Of a stretch of 51,220 bases of DNA, positions 8,648 to 17,450 are shown piece by piece. The notes below the pieces were generated by a model, which did not search any database, was not told the origin of the DNA, and saw only the letters and a list, made by a program, of their open reading frames with translations. How positions within the stretch are numbered: position 1 is the first letter of the stretch; every line of letters begins with the position of its first letter. Origin of the DNA: Eubacteriales bacterium (GTDB taxonomy: Bacteria; Bacillota; Clostridia; Lachnospirales; Lachnospiraceae). The stretch lies in contig JAUNFZ010000013.1 of assembly GCA_030524785.1 (NCBI GenBank), forward strand, positions 1-51,220. The letters are read 5' to 3'. The position numbers were made by a program, and so were the translations under genes.

Positions 8648-9568
8648 ATGGCGGGAAACAGCAGAGAACGGAAAAAGAGAAAACAGAAAAAGGGCAGCAT
8701 CGGGAATGTGATCAGCACAGTGATTCTCCTCGTGGCTCTGGGCGTATTCTGCTATGCGGGATACCAGCTGATTACCATCTATTTTGATTATAAAGCAGGG
8801 ACAGACGAGTACGGCAGCCTGGAGGCATATGCGGATACAAACAAAGAGACGGAAGGCTTTGTGGAGGACGTCATGGCTGAGAATGAAACGATGGGCGAGG
8901 ACGAGTGGGGAGACGCTGTGCTGAGGGAAGAAACCGGCGGCAAAGAATTTGAGCAGATGGAAAATCCCATTGATTTTGATAGCCTGCTGGCGATGAACGA
9001 AGATATTATCGGATGGCTTGAGATGGAGGCCATAGATATTAATTATCCCATTGTACAGGGGACAGACAATGAGTACTATCTGCATAGAACGTTCCTGGGA
9101 CAGGACAATTTTGCGGGATCCATCTTCCTGGATTACCTGAATCACAGCAATTTTTCCAACCGCAATAATATTGTTTACGGCCACAATATGAAAAACGGTT
9201 CTATGTTCGGGATTCTGAAAAAATACGGCGAGCAGGAAACTGTGGATAAGAGCCCTTATTTCTGGATTTATACGCCTTCCAGGATCTATAAATACGAAAT
9301 TTTTTCCGCTGCGGAGGTGGACGCATACAGCAGCAGCTACCAGATCACCTTTGCCGATTCCCAGGAGTTTCAGAGCTTTTTGAATCTGGCAAAAAATCAA
9401 TCCTGGATTAAGAGCAGCCTTCAGGTGGGATACGGCGATACCGTCGTTACGCTCTCCACCTGTACCGGCAATGAGGCGACCAGATTTATCGTGCAGGCAA
9501 AGCGTGTCAGGACATATAAGGCTGTACCGAAAGCCGGCGGATATGATACGCCGGAAACGGAGGGGTAG
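8648..9568 (+). CDS. srtB: class B sortase
   Basis: A 306-residue membrane-anchored transpeptidase that would cleave a sorting motif and attach proteins to the cell wall. It has a basic N-terminus, one transmembrane segment (about residues 18-40), and an acidic linker. The catalytic domain has His in NNIVYGHNMKNGSMFG, Cys272 in VVTLSTCTGNEATRF, and Arg in the same C-terminal strand. The spacing and the TLSTC motif fit class B. It is in one operon with the two-component pair (6-bp gap, GGAGG site). No substrate with a recognisable sorting signal is visible in the window. Confidence 0.92.
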   Translation: MAGNSRERKKRKQKKGSIGNVISTVILLVALGVFCYAGYQLITIYFDYKAGTDEYGSLEAYADTNKETEGFVEDVMAENETMGEDEWGDAVLREETGGKEFEQMENPIDFDSLLAMNEDIIGWLEMEAIDINYPIVQGTDNEYYLHRTFLGQDNFAGSIFLDYLNHSNFSNRNNIVYGHNMKNGSMFGILKKYGEQETVDKSPYFWIYTPSRIYKYEIFSAAEVDAYSSSYQITFADSQEFQSFLNLAKNQSWIKSSLQVGYGDTVVTLSTCTGNEATRFIVQAKRVRTYKAVPKAGGYDTPETEG

Positions 9569-9574
9569 GACAGA

Positions 9575-10735
9575 ATGTCGAAACTGGGCGTAAACAGAGA
9601 ACATCAGAAAAAGACAAACAGGGGCCTGGTACTGAAGCTGATTGCGACGGGCCAGTGCGCCTCCAGAGTAGAGCTTGCCCGGGCTACGGGCCTTACGAAA
9701 ATGGCGATCACCCAGATCGTCAACGAACTCATTGAGAAGGACTATCTGATCGAAAAAAATGATCTGGATAAAAATCCGGCAAGCCTGGGCAGAAACCCGA
9801 TCAGCCTCGGCATTTCCCCAAGAGCCCCGCGGTACGCCGGGATACTGGTTCAGCGGGGATTCTGCCAGGCAGTGTTATGCGATATGGAACTGCATGTGCT
9901 GAAGTCGGAGAGAATTGATCGGGACTGTCAAAATGAAAAGGAATTGATGGAGGACGTTTTTTCGCTCCTGGACAGGGTGCTGGAGGGCGAGACAAATGTG
10001 GCAGGTATCGGAGCCGCGTCGATTGGAGCGGTGGATGTGAAAGAAGGCGTGATCGTCCGGCCGCTGTATTTCAACGACATCAGGAATGTAAAACTGCGGG
10101 CGCACCTGGAGGAACGCTACGGGCTGCCGGTGAGTTTTGACCATGACAATCAGAGCGCGGTCCTGGCGGAACAGCTTTACGGCAACGGCAGGGGCTATCA
10201 GGACATTTTGCTGGTGGGAGTGAGCCGGGGCGTGGGATGCGGCATCCTGGTGGAGGGCAGAAGGATGCACAGCCATAACGGTTACGCGCCGGAGATCGGC
10301 CATGTTTCTATAGACAGCCACGGGAAGCGATGCATCTGTGGAAACCTTGGCTGCCTGGAACAGTATGTCAATTCCATGGAGACAAGAAGACGTTTTTGCG
10401 AAGCTACCGGACTTGACCTGACCTATGATGAGTTCTGCCGTATGACGGAGGATCCCAGGGTAGACGCCATTATGCGGGAGGTAGTGGCAGATCTTTGCAG
10501 CGGTATTTTAAGCGTTTTGAATATATTAAACTCTCAAATCGTCCTCCTGTGCATGGATTGCTGCAGCTGGCCGGATAAATACATACAGATGATTGAGCAG
10601 GATATCAACAAAAAGCGGTTTGGAAACGGAAACATTCTGGTGCCGGTGAAAAAAACGTATTTTCTTCATCAGACCCAGGTACTGGGGGCAGCGTGCAATA
10701 TCATCAATATGGTTTATCACGGAGAGCTGCTGTAG
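9575..10735 (+). CDS. ROK-family transcriptional regulator
   Basis: A 386-residue ROK protein with an N-terminal winged helix-turn-helix (about residues 15-65, ASRVELARATGLTKMAITQIV), so it is a repressor type (NagC/XylR-like) rather than a plain sugar kinase. The ROK domain shows SRGVGCGILVEGR and the zinc-binding signature with GH and three Cys (GHVSIDSHGKRCICGNLGCLE). Such proteins sense a sugar or sugar phosphate and control sugar-use operons. It lies directly upstream of the PfkB kinase and isomerase genes, which are its likely targets. It begins 6 bp after the sortase gene, so transcription may continue from there. Confidence 0.88.
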   Translation: MSKLGVNREHQKKTNRGLVLKLIATGQCASRVELARATGLTKMAITQIVNELIEKDYLIEKNDLDKNPASLGRNPISLGISPRAPRYAGILVQRGFCQAVLCDMELHVLKSERIDRDCQNEKELMEDVFSLLDRVLEGETNVAGIGAASIGAVDVKEGVIVRPLYFNDIRNVKLRAHLEERYGLPVSFDHDNQSAVLAEQLYGNGRGYQDILLVGVSRGVGCGILVEGRRMHSHNGYAPEIGHVSIDSHGKRCICGNLGCLEQYVNSMETRRRFCEATGLDLTYDEFCRMTEDPRVDAIMREVVADLCSGILSVLNILNSQIVLLCMDCCSWPDKYIQMIEQDINKKRFGNGNILVPVKKTYFLHQTQVLGAACNIINMVYHGELL

Positions 10736-10739
10736 ACTC

Positions 10740-10883
10740 GCCGGCCATGCAGGCCGCCGTCTCGCCTGCTACGCAGTCTGCCGCTTTGCCGGCCATGCAG
10801 GCCGCAACCCCGCCTGCTATGCAGTCTGTAGCCCCGCCGGCCATACAGGCCGCAACCTAGCCTGCTACGCAGTCTACCGCTGC
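10740..10883. repeat. three tandem 48-bp repeats, each made of two related 24-bp halves
   Basis: Copies at 10740-10787, 10788-10835 and 10836-10883 start with GCCGGCCATGCAGGCCGC (one base differs in copy 3). Each continues with a related half, GCCTGCTACGCAGTCTGC-like. The copies differ at scattered positions, so the array is not brand new. It lies just after the ROK gene stop. An open frame on the minus strand across it is low-complexity and lacks support. Confidence 0.8.
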
Positions 10884-11027
10884 TAACGCAGCTTGCGGTT
10901 GCGGCTGAATGGGCGTTCCGCCCATTCAAAAATGAAAAGACATCCCATAGCAAGCAAGCTTGCAAGGTCTGTCTGTTCATTTTCTATGCATGGCGGAACT
11001 GGTGATGCAAAAACTTAAGTTAGTATA

Positions 11028-11056
11028 TTGACTTTACCAAATGCAGGAGCTATACT
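11028..11056 (+). promoter_or_regulatory. promoter of the kinase-isomerase operon
   Basis: TTGACT at 11028-11033, a 17-bp spacer and TATACT at 11051-11056. The palindrome AACTTAAGTT lies just upstream and an AGCTATA direct repeat overlaps the -10 box. Either could be an operator, perhaps for the neighbouring ROK protein. Confidence 0.7.
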
Positions 11057-11119
11057 GTAGCTATAAAGCAGAAGGTACTGAAAAAGAAAAACTTTAAAGA
11101 AAAAATGGAGGAGACAGGT

Positions 11120-12067
11120 ATGACGGATGTGTACAGTATTGGGGAAATGGTCATCGACTTTATACCGGGCAGCGAGCAGGCCAGCTATATCAGAAAAGCA
11201 GGCGGAGCTCCGGCAAATGTGGTGATTGCAGTTGCCAAGAACGGACTGGAAGCCAGCATGTGCTGCAAGGTGGGCGACGACGACTTCGGCCATTTTCTGA
11301 TGGATACTTTAAAGGAGTATCATGTAACGGCGGCCTGCCCGAAGCTGTGTGGGGAGGCAATTACGACAATGGCGTTTGTCACGCTGGCGGAGGACGGCGA
11401 GCGCAAATTCACCTTTGCCAGAAAACCTGGCGCGGATATGTTCTTGTCTGAGGATGAGGTAAAGGAGGAGGACATTGAAAATTCCGTGATTGTCCATGCG
11501 GGTTCCTGCTCTCTTTCCGCAGAGCCGGTGGGGTCTGCCACAGCGAAAGCGCTGCGCCTTGGCCATGAAAAAGGAAAGCTTGTGAGCTTCGACGTAAACT
11601 ACCGCAATTTAATGTGGAACGATGATATTCAGGCGTGTACGGCGGCGGTAATGAAGATTCTGCCCTATGTGGATATGCTGAAAATTTCTGAGGAAGAAGT
11701 GGAAATGATGGGCGGAGAGGCTGCCCTTCCGGAGCTGATGAAGAAATACGGCATTACGGTAATTATTGAGACGCTTGGTGCGGACGGAGCGCAGGCGTTT
11801 ATCAATGGAGAGGTGATCCGTATCCACGGCCACAAGGTGAAAGCGGTGGACGCTACGGGCGCCGGCGATGCGTTCTGGGGAGGTTTTCTGTCCAAGCTGA
11901 GATTTGAAGGCATAGAAAGTCCGGCGGACCTTACGCCGGAGGTGGTAAAGGCTGCGATGGAATACGGCAATGTATCGGGCTGCATCTGCGTGCAGGGAAA
12001 GGGAGCAATCGTTTCCATCCCGACCCGGGAGCAGATTGAGGAGTACAGAGAGAAGTACGGCATCTAA
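11120..12067 (+). CDS. PfkB-family carbohydrate kinase (fructokinase-like)
   Basis: A 315-residue ribokinase-fold sugar kinase. It shows the N-terminal substrate-binding GGAPANVVIAVAKNG motif and the C-terminal catalytic signature DATGAGDAFWGGFLSKL with its anion hole and base Asp. It would phosphorylate a ketose such as fructose in the cytosol. ATG 11120 was chosen because it follows GGAGGAG; the in-frame ATG at 11105 overlaps that site. It shares an operon with the downstream sugar isomerase (34-bp gap). Together the pair could convert D-mannose to fructose 6-phosphate, or D-lyxose to xylulose phosphate. That is inference, since PfkB substrates are hard to read from sequence. Confidence 0.9.
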   Translation: MTDVYSIGEMVIDFIPGSEQASYIRKAGGAPANVVIAVAKNGLEASMCCKVGDDDFGHFLMDTLKEYHVTAACPKLCGEAITTMAFVTLAEDGERKFTFARKPGADMFLSEDEVKEEDIENSVIVHAGSCSLSAEPVGSATAKALRLGHEKGKLVSFDVNYRNLMWNDDIQACTAAVMKILPYVDMLKISEEEVEMMGGEAALPELMKKYGITVIIETLGADGAQAFINGEVIRIHGHKVKAVDATGAGDAFWGGFLSKLRFEGIESPADLTPEVVKAAMEYGNVSGCICVQGKGAIVSIPTREQIEEYREKYGI

Positions 12068-12101
12068 TGCCCGTATTATATAATGTAGGAGGACAAACCA
12101 A

Positions 12102-12791
12102 ATGAAACGATCAAAGATCAACAGTATCATCAAAGAGTTTGAGGCGATGCTTGCGGAGTACCGGTTTGCACTGCCGCCATTCTTAAGCTTTACGCCCGAG
12201 GAATGGGAGACGAAGGGACACGAGTATGACGAGATCCGCGACAACGCCCTGGGCTGGGATATCACGGACTACGGCGAAGGCAATTTCGAGACAAAGGGGC
12301 TTTCCCTGATTACGATCCGCAACGGCAACGTACATAATCCGAAATATACAAAGAGCTATGCGGAGAAGATCATGATGCTGTATCCGGGGCAGGTATCCCC
12401 GAACCATTTCCACTGGAACAAGATGGAAGACATCATTAATCGCGGAGGCGGGGACATCATTTTCCACCTGTGGAATGCAAACCGTGAGAACGAGGGAGAA
12501 CTTCTTGACACGGACGTGGAGATCTGCAAGGACGGACGGCGTTACATGGTGCCGGCGGGATCCGATGTCATTCTGAAACCGGGAGAGAGCCTTTCCCTGT
12601 ATCCGTATTACTATCATGAATTTGTGATACCGAAGGATTCACAGAAGGTGCTGATCGGCGAGGTGTCCATGTGCAACGACGACAACACGGACAACCGTTT
12701 CTACGAGCCGCTGGGACGTTTTCCGACGATTGAGGAGGACGAAGCGCCCTACCGCCTGCTCTGCAATGAATATCCGCCCGCAAAAGACTGA
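12102..12791 (+). CDS. D-lyxose/D-mannose ketol-isomerase family protein
   Basis: A 229-residue cupin-fold isomerase of the Lyx_isomer family (D-lyxose isomerase, also active on D-mannose in characterised members). The metal site is visible as HFHWNKMEDI (two His and a Glu) plus a later His in YPYYYHEFVIP. Length matches the family. It sits behind a TAGGAGGA site and is the last gene before a strong terminator. Adjacent to a PfkB kinase and a ROK regulator, it completes a plausible aldose-to-ketose-phosphate route. The substrate choice between mannose and lyxose is open. Confidence 0.88.
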   Translation: MKRSKINSIIKEFEAMLAEYRFALPPFLSFTPEEWETKGHEYDEIRDNALGWDITDYGEGNFETKGLSLITIRNGNVHNPKYTKSYAEKIMMLYPGQVSPNHFHWNKMEDIINRGGGDIIFHLWNANRENEGELLDTDVEICKDGRRYMVPAGSDVILKPGESLSLYPYYYHEFVIPKDSQKVLIGEVSMCNDDNTDNRFYEPLGRFPTIEEDEAPYRLLCNEYPPAKD

Positions 12792-12850
12792 TTTACTACA
12801 GAAAGACTAGAATACGAACTTACTTTATCATGTTGCATGCTAAGGTGAAT

Positions 12851-12886
12851 ACAGAGAACGGCGTGGATACCGTTCTCTGTTTTTTC
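12851..12886 (+). terminator. intrinsic terminator of the kinase-isomerase operon
   Basis: Perfect 11-bp stem ACAGAGAACGG/CCGTTCTCTGT with an 8-nt loop, followed directly by a T-run. Confidence 0.92.
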
Positions 12887-12932
12887 CTGCGGCAGGCGCT
12901 ATGCCGGTGAAATTTTGAAAACAGAGGAACAG

Positions 12933-13910
12933 ATGGAGTCGAATAAGTATAAAAAAATATTCTGGGTGATGCTGGTTCTGGCAAACGCTGCGGCGATAGG
13001 ACTGATCATTTTTCTGGGAGCGACCAGGAGAGATTTTTCACTGAACCAGCAAAAAAATGCCCGTCTGATCGGCGAGAGCTATATGACGATGAACAATGAG
13101 TTCTATGAGATTATAAGCGAGGCGCTGAATGCGCAGGTGGAGGCAAAGGGCGACAGGGTGATTCTGCGCAATCCGGCTCTGAGCGCCGAGAGGCAGATCG
13201 AACAGATCGAGGAAATGCTTGAGGAGGACATTGACGTCCTTGTAATCACGCCCGTGGACTGGACAAGCCTGTCGGAGGTTCTGAAAAAGGCAAAGGCCCA
13301 GGGAGTGTATATTGTGGTGGTGGATACGAATGTTTCAGACGAGGAACTGGCAGACTGCACCATCACTTCGGATAATTACAAAGCGGGAAGCATAGCCGGC
13401 GAATATTTTCTGTCCCAGTGCAGGGAAGCAAAGCTGATTATCATGACCCACGAGGCCACAAAATCCGGACAGGAACGGGTGCAGGGATTTATTGATACTA
13501 TCAGTACCCGGGAGAGCATAGAGATTGTCCGCAAGATTGAGTGTGAGGGCCAGGCGGAGATCGCTATGCCGAAATTGCAGGAAGCCATTGACGAGGGCGT
13601 GGTATTTGACAATGTATTCTGCCTGAACGATCCCACAGGTGTGGGCGTTGTGGCGGCTCTGGACGACAATGGTATCCTGGAGCGCGTGGATGTGTATGGA
13701 GTGGACGCTTATCCGGATGCAAAAGCGCTGATTTATGCGGATATGATGAAGGCCACGGTGGCACAGTTTCCCACGGAGCTTGGAAATATGGCGGCGGAGG
13801 TAATTTATAAACTGCTGGACGGGGAAGAAGTGGAAAAGAAGATTATGATGCCTGTGGAGCTGGTTACAAAGGAGAACGTAGAGGAATTTGGAGTAGACAA
13901 GTGGCAGTAG
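12933..13910 (+). CDS. membrane-anchored sugar-binding protein (periplasmic-binding type 1 fold)
   Basis: A 325-residue protein with the fold of ribose/galactose-binding proteins: paired alpha/beta lobes, a DVLVITPVDWTSL segment and YIVVVDTNVSDEELADC. Instead of a lipobox it has an N-terminal transmembrane segment (about residues 9-29, WVMLVLANAAAIGLIIFLG), so it is tethered to the membrane with its binding domain outside. It starts a four-gene run with a histidine kinase, response regulator and second binding protein, so I infer that it feeds ligand occupancy to the kinase rather than to a permease. ATG 12933 was preferred over TTG 12915 because it follows AGAGGAA. Confidence 0.85.
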   Translation: MESNKYKKIFWVMLVLANAAAIGLIIFLGATRRDFSLNQQKNARLIGESYMTMNNEFYEIISEALNAQVEAKGDRVILRNPALSAERQIEQIEEMLEEDIDVLVITPVDWTSLSEVLKKAKAQGVYIVVVDTNVSDEELADCTITSDNYKAGSIAGEYFLSQCREAKLIIMTHEATKSGQERVQGFIDTISTRESIEIVRKIECEGQAEIAMPKLQEAIDEGVVFDNVFCLNDPTGVGVVAALDDNGILERVDVYGVDAYPDAKALIYADMMKATVAQFPTELGNMAAEVIYKLLDGEEVEKKIMMPVELVTKENVEEFGVDKWQ

Positions 13911-13929
13911 GATCAGGAGAAAAGTGTTT

Positions 13930-15252
13930 ATGAGCAGAAAAGAACTTTCAGACAGCGTGCTGATTATCATGAAAAATCTGAATCTGGTGATTATCCTGTA
14001 CATAGCGGCCATTATCGCATACAGCCTGCAGGGGTATGTGCAGGAGGGGGCGTCTCTGGAGTTTTTGTCCTCTATCAACAGAATCCCTATGACAGCCTGG
14101 AAGCTTCCGGTGATGATGATATGCCTTTACGGAAGCATACTGCTTCTGATGTATATCAATCATATCAACGGCGCCGTATTGCTTGTAAAAGTATGTATGG
14201 AAATCGCGATCAGCCTTTTCATCAGCTATATTCTGGGCTTCAGCTATACAGGGCTGATTCTGCTGATTCTGGCGGATACGATACGCCATTTTTTGAAATC
14301 AAAGTGGCAGTATGCTTTTGCGGTGCTTGTATGCTGCTTTTATCTGATGATAGACTTTGAACTGTTTTCTCTGTATTTGGATATTGTTCCTCTGGAAACG
14401 TATCTTCAGTATTTTCAGAGTGACGTCCGGCTGATTCTTCTGGGAATCAGAAATATTCTCAGTTCACTGAATACCTTTGGGTTTCTGATCTATATGATTT
14501 TGCTGATGAGTATGCAGACTAAAGAACAGCAGCGCATACTCACCCTGAATGAAGAACTAAATGCGGCGAATATTGAACTTCAGCGGGTGACGGTACAGCT
14601 TGAGGAATACGCCAGAGAATCTGAAAAGATAGCGCAGACGCGGGAGCGAAACCGCCTGGCGCGGGAAATTCACGATACTCTGGGCCATGCCCTGACAGGT
14701 ATTATTACGGGAATTGAAGCCTGCGTGGTGCTGATGGATGAGGCGCCGGAGGCTACAAAAATGCAGCTGACAGCAATTGCCGAGGTGGCGAGGCAGGGAG
14801 TGAAGGACGTCAGACGGTCTGTAAGCGCACTCCGGCCGGATGCTCTGGAGAAGTTTGATCTGGAGGATGCGCTGCTTCGGACAGTTACGGAAATGAGGTC
14901 GGCCACCAATGTGCAGATTGATTATGAATGTAGTGCGAAACTGGACAACTTCAGTGAGGATGAGGAAGATATTATTTACAGAATCGTGCAGGAGAGCATT
15001 ACCAACTCAATTCGCCATGGAAAAGCGGAGCATATATGGATACGGATTGGCAGAGAATACAATCTTTTGAAAATTTATATTCGTGACAACGGAACAGGAT
15101 GTAAGGATGTGAAAAAGGGCTTTGGACTGCATCATATGGAAGAACGGCTGAATATGCTCAACGGCAGCCTGTTCTACGACGGGACAGAGGGATTTATCAT
15201 AGAAGCTCAGATACCTATCCGATGGGGAAAGGGAGGAGACAGCGATGATTAA
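13930..15252 (+). CDS. sensor histidine kinase, HisKA_3 (NarL-partner) type
   Basis: A kinase of about 440 residues. The N-terminal third is hydrophobic with about six predicted transmembrane segments. A coiled coil follows (QQRILTLNEELNAANIEL), then a HisKA_3 domain with the phospho-acceptor His in RLAREIHDTLGHALTG and a HATPase domain ending near GFGLHHMEERLNML. This architecture resembles DegS/LiaS-like kinases. It overlaps the response regulator by 8 bp and follows a membrane-anchored sugar-binding protein, suggesting that the binding protein supplies the sensing function. GTG 13924 is an alternative start. Confidence 0.9.
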   Translation: MSRKELSDSVLIIMKNLNLVIILYIAAIIAYSLQGYVQEGASLEFLSSINRIPMTAWKLPVMMICLYGSILLLMYINHINGAVLLVKVCMEIAISLFISYILGFSYTGLILLILADTIRHFLKSKWQYAFAVLVCCFYLMIDFELFSLYLDIVPLETYLQYFQSDVRLILLGIRNILSSLNTFGFLIYMILLMSMQTKEQQRILTLNEELNAANIELQRVTVQLEEYARESEKIAQTRERNRLAREIHDTLGHALTGIITGIEACVVLMDEAPEATKMQLTAIAEVARQGVKDVRRSVSALRPDALEKFDLEDALLRTVTEMRSATNVQIDYECSAKLDNFSEDEEDIIYRIVQESITNSIRHGKAEHIWIRIGREYNLLKIYIRDNGTGCKDVKKGFGLHHMEERLNMLNGSLFYDGTEGFIIEAQIPIRWGKGGDSDD

Positions 15253-15922
15253 GATTTTGATAGCGGACGATCAGGAGCTGATCCGGCAAAGCCTGCAGAT
15301 CATACTCGGTATGGAAAAGGACTTCGAAGTACTGGATTCTGTGGCCAACGGCCTGGAAGTGATACGCTCTGTGCGAAAAGAACAGCCGGATGTGATTTTA
15401 ATGGATATCCGTATGCCGGAGATGGACGGGGTGGTATGCACCCAGATCATTAAGGAGAATTACCCGGACATAAAGATTATCATCCTGTCTACCTTTGACG
15501 ACGACGAATATATTTTCAATGCACTGAAATACGGGGCCAGCGGATATCTGCTGAAGGGTTCCACCACGAAGGAGCTGGCAGAGTCTATCCGCAAGGTTTA
15601 TCAGGGGACGGCAATGATCAATGAGGATATTGCCTCAAAAGTTGTGAAGCTGTTCTCAAAAATGGCTCAGACGAATATGACGATTCAGGTGGAGGAACAC
15701 CAGACAGAGAGCCTGAAGCACACAGAGCAGCAGATTGTGGCGCTGGTGGGCAGGGGACTCTCCAACAGGGAGATTGCCGAGAAGCTCAATCTTTCGGAAG
15801 GTACGGTCAGGAACAGCCTCAGTATTGTTTTGAGCAAGCTGGCTTTAAGGGACAGGACGCAGCTGGCGATCTGGGCGGTACAGACGGGAGCCGTAAATAC
15901 GGCGGATGAAGGTGAAAAATGA
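15245..15922 (+). CDS. LuxR/NarL-type response regulator
   Basis: A 225-residue regulator. The receiver domain shows ILIADDQELIRQSLQ, the phospho-acceptor Asp in DVILMDIRMPEMDG, and GASGYLLKGSTTKEL. The C-terminal LuxR helix-turn-helix reads VGRGLSNREIAEKLNLSEGTVRNSLS. Its start overlaps the kinase gene and its stop overlaps the next start (ATGATGG), so the four genes are translationally coupled. Likely targets are the downstream transporter genes, where repeated GTGACA motifs lie upstream of a promoter with a poor -35 box. Confidence 0.93.
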   Translation: MIKILIADDQELIRQSLQIILGMEKDFEVLDSVANGLEVIRSVRKEQPDVILMDIRMPEMDGVVCTQIIKENYPDIKIIILSTFDDDEYIFNALKYGASGYLLKGSTTKELAESIRKVYQGTAMINEDIASKVVKLFSKMAQTNMTIQVEEHQTESLKHTEQQIVALVGRGLSNREIAEKLNLSEGTVRNSLSIVLSKLALRDRTQLAIWAVQTGAVNTADEGEK

Positions 15923-17262
15923 TGGACACAATCAGGAGGAATAAGAATATTGCCGCAGGCGCGCTGTGCGCATGCCTGCTGATTGCCGCCGGGTTGGTCT
16001 ATGGCGACGCCGGAAAGGTATTTCCTGCGGCCCGGACAAAAGTAATTACCATAGGAGTATTTTCGGACAGCTACTGGGAGGTGCAGAACGGCTACTCCTA
16101 CCATATTCTGGAGGATGCGATTGCGGCCTTTGAACAGAAATATCCGGATGCGCGGGTGGAGTATACCAGCGGCATTATGAAAGCGGATTATTCGGAGTGG
16201 CTTTCCGAACAGATACTTTCCGGGAAAACGCCGGATTTGTTTTTTGTGCTGCCGGAGGATTTTAACACCCTTGTGGACGTGGGAGTGCTGAAAAATCTTT
16301 CTTCCTTCATAGAGCGCGACGCTTCCTTTGACGAAGAACAATTTTATCTGGCGGCTTACCAGTGCGGTCAGTTTGAGGGACAGCAGTATTCTCTGCCCTA
16401 TGAGTGCGCGCCGAAACTGATGTTTATGAACAAATCTATTTTATACAGGGAAGGGATAGAGATTCCGGCCGAGGACTGGACCTGGGAGGACTTTTACGAT
16501 ATCTGCCGGCAGGTGACGAAGGATACGGACGGAAACGGTCTTGCAGATCAGTTCGGCGTGGTGGGCTATACCTGGCAGGACGCTTTTGATTCCAACGGTA
16601 TTGAGCTTTTCAGCCAGGACGGCACAAGCTGCAATTTCACGGGAAGCAATGTGGAAGCGGCCATTGCCTTTACCGCGGATCTGGACAGCTTAAACAGCAC
16701 GGTCATCCCGACAACCAGGGATTTTGACCTGGGCAATGTGGCCTTTCAGCCGATGTCCTTCTCAGAGCACCGGGCGTATAAGGCATATCCTCTGAGCGTG
16801 AAAAAGTATTCCGGGTTTGAATGGGGCTGTATTCCCATGCCGGCGGGACCGGACGGGGACAACAGATCGACTTTGGATACGCTTTTGATTGCCATGAACG
16901 GGGAGACAAAAAATTCAGCGTATGCCTGGGAATTTTTGAAACTGTTGGTCTGCGACACCCGGATACAGTCAGAAATTTTTGAATATTCGGAGGGAGTTTC
17001 TCCGCTGCGGGAAGTGACGGAGTCCGACGAGACGCTGGAGCGCCTGATTGAAGACGCCGGAGACAGCAGCACCCTGAATCAGAGTATTCTGGGAGCGGCG
17101 GTGGAAAATGCGGTGGTAGCGCCGCGGTTTCGAAATTACGACGACGCGCTGGCGGAAGTAGACAGAGCTGTGAACGACATTGTAAACGGCGATACCAAGA
17201 TTGGAACCGGTATGCTGATGTGGGACCGGACAATCAACAGGAAGCTGAAAAACCGCACCTGA
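15919..17262 (+). CDS. extracellular solute-binding protein family 1, membrane-anchored
   Basis: A 447-residue maltose-binding-type protein: LAAYQCGQFEGQQYSLPYEC, a WTWEDFYDICRQVTKD region and a DGNGLADQFG loop are all typical of SBP_bac_1. The N-terminus has one hydrophobic stretch (about residues 11-29) with Cys residues but no convincing lipobox, so it is probably an anchored protein. No permease gene of the matching family (MalF/G type) is nearby. Encoded directly after the response regulator with a stop-start overlap, it is likely a second extracellular sensor component of the kinase system rather than a transporter subunit. That role is inferred from context. Confidence 0.85.
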   Translation: MMDTIRRNKNIAAGALCACLLIAAGLVYGDAGKVFPAARTKVITIGVFSDSYWEVQNGYSYHILEDAIAAFEQKYPDARVEYTSGIMKADYSEWLSEQILSGKTPDLFFVLPEDFNTLVDVGVLKNLSSFIERDASFDEEQFYLAAYQCGQFEGQQYSLPYECAPKLMFMNKSILYREGIEIPAEDWTWEDFYDICRQVTKDTDGNGLADQFGVVGYTWQDAFDSNGIELFSQDGTSCNFTGSNVEAAIAFTADLDSLNSTVIPTTRDFDLGNVAFQPMSFSEHRAYKAYPLSVKKYSGFEWGCIPMPAGPDGDNRSTLDTLLIAMNGETKNSAYAWEFLKLLVCDTRIQSEIFEYSEGVSPLREVTESDETLERLIEDAGDSSTLNQSILGAAVENAVVAPRFRNYDDALAEVDRAVNDIVNGDTKIGTGMLMWDRTINRKLKNRT

Positions 17263-17310
17263 CGCGGGAACTTATCCGCTCATAAAGGCGTCGGATGAAA
17301 CGAAAAAAAT

Positions 17311-17397
17311 GTGACAAATGTAATGAGAAAATGGTGACACTTGCAAGATGCACAGTGCCGCCTTTTTTTGTATACTTTAACTGAAATTCAGGTTAAA
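17311..17397 (+). promoter_or_regulatory. control region of the sugar transporter operon
   Basis: A good -10 box TATACT lies at 17371-17376, but no consensus -35 box is found 17 bp upstream. GTGACA is repeated at 17311 and 17334, 23 bp apart and upstream, as expected for activator sites. An imperfect inverted repeat TTTAACTGAA/TTCAGGTTAAA spans 17376-17397 at the likely transcription start, a repressor-type position. This suggests activation by the LuxR-type regulator and a separate repressor; both are inference. Confidence 0.45.
17333..17369 (+). terminator. intrinsic terminator of the sensory operon
   Basis: The stem GGTGACAC/GTGCCGCC (one mismatch, one G-T pair) with a 14-nt loop is followed by seven T at 17363-17369. 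The -10 box of the next operon begins two bases later. Confidence 0.6.
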
Positions 17398-17450
17398 AAA
17401 TCATCTCGTCAGTCAAAACTCTGAAAAATGGCAGCAAAGGAGGGGAGAAG

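Larger units (their letters stand above)
10736..11119. other. intergenic region between the ROK gene and the sugar kinase
   Basis: Apart from the 48-bp repeats, this 384-bp gap contains a perfect 9-bp hairpin (GAATGGGCG/CGCCCATTC at 10907-10927) without a following T-tract. It also has a 10-bp palindrome AACTTAAGTT at 11012-11021, and the kinase promoter with a repeated AGCTATA (11049 and 11060) around its -10 box. No gene is supported here. Confidence 0.6.

Noticed and set aside
10717..10980. Minus-strand open frame of 87 codons across the 48-bp repeats
   Set aside because: It is low-complexity (Gly/Arg/Leu repeats forced by the DNA repeat), has no good ribosome binding site and resembles no protein.
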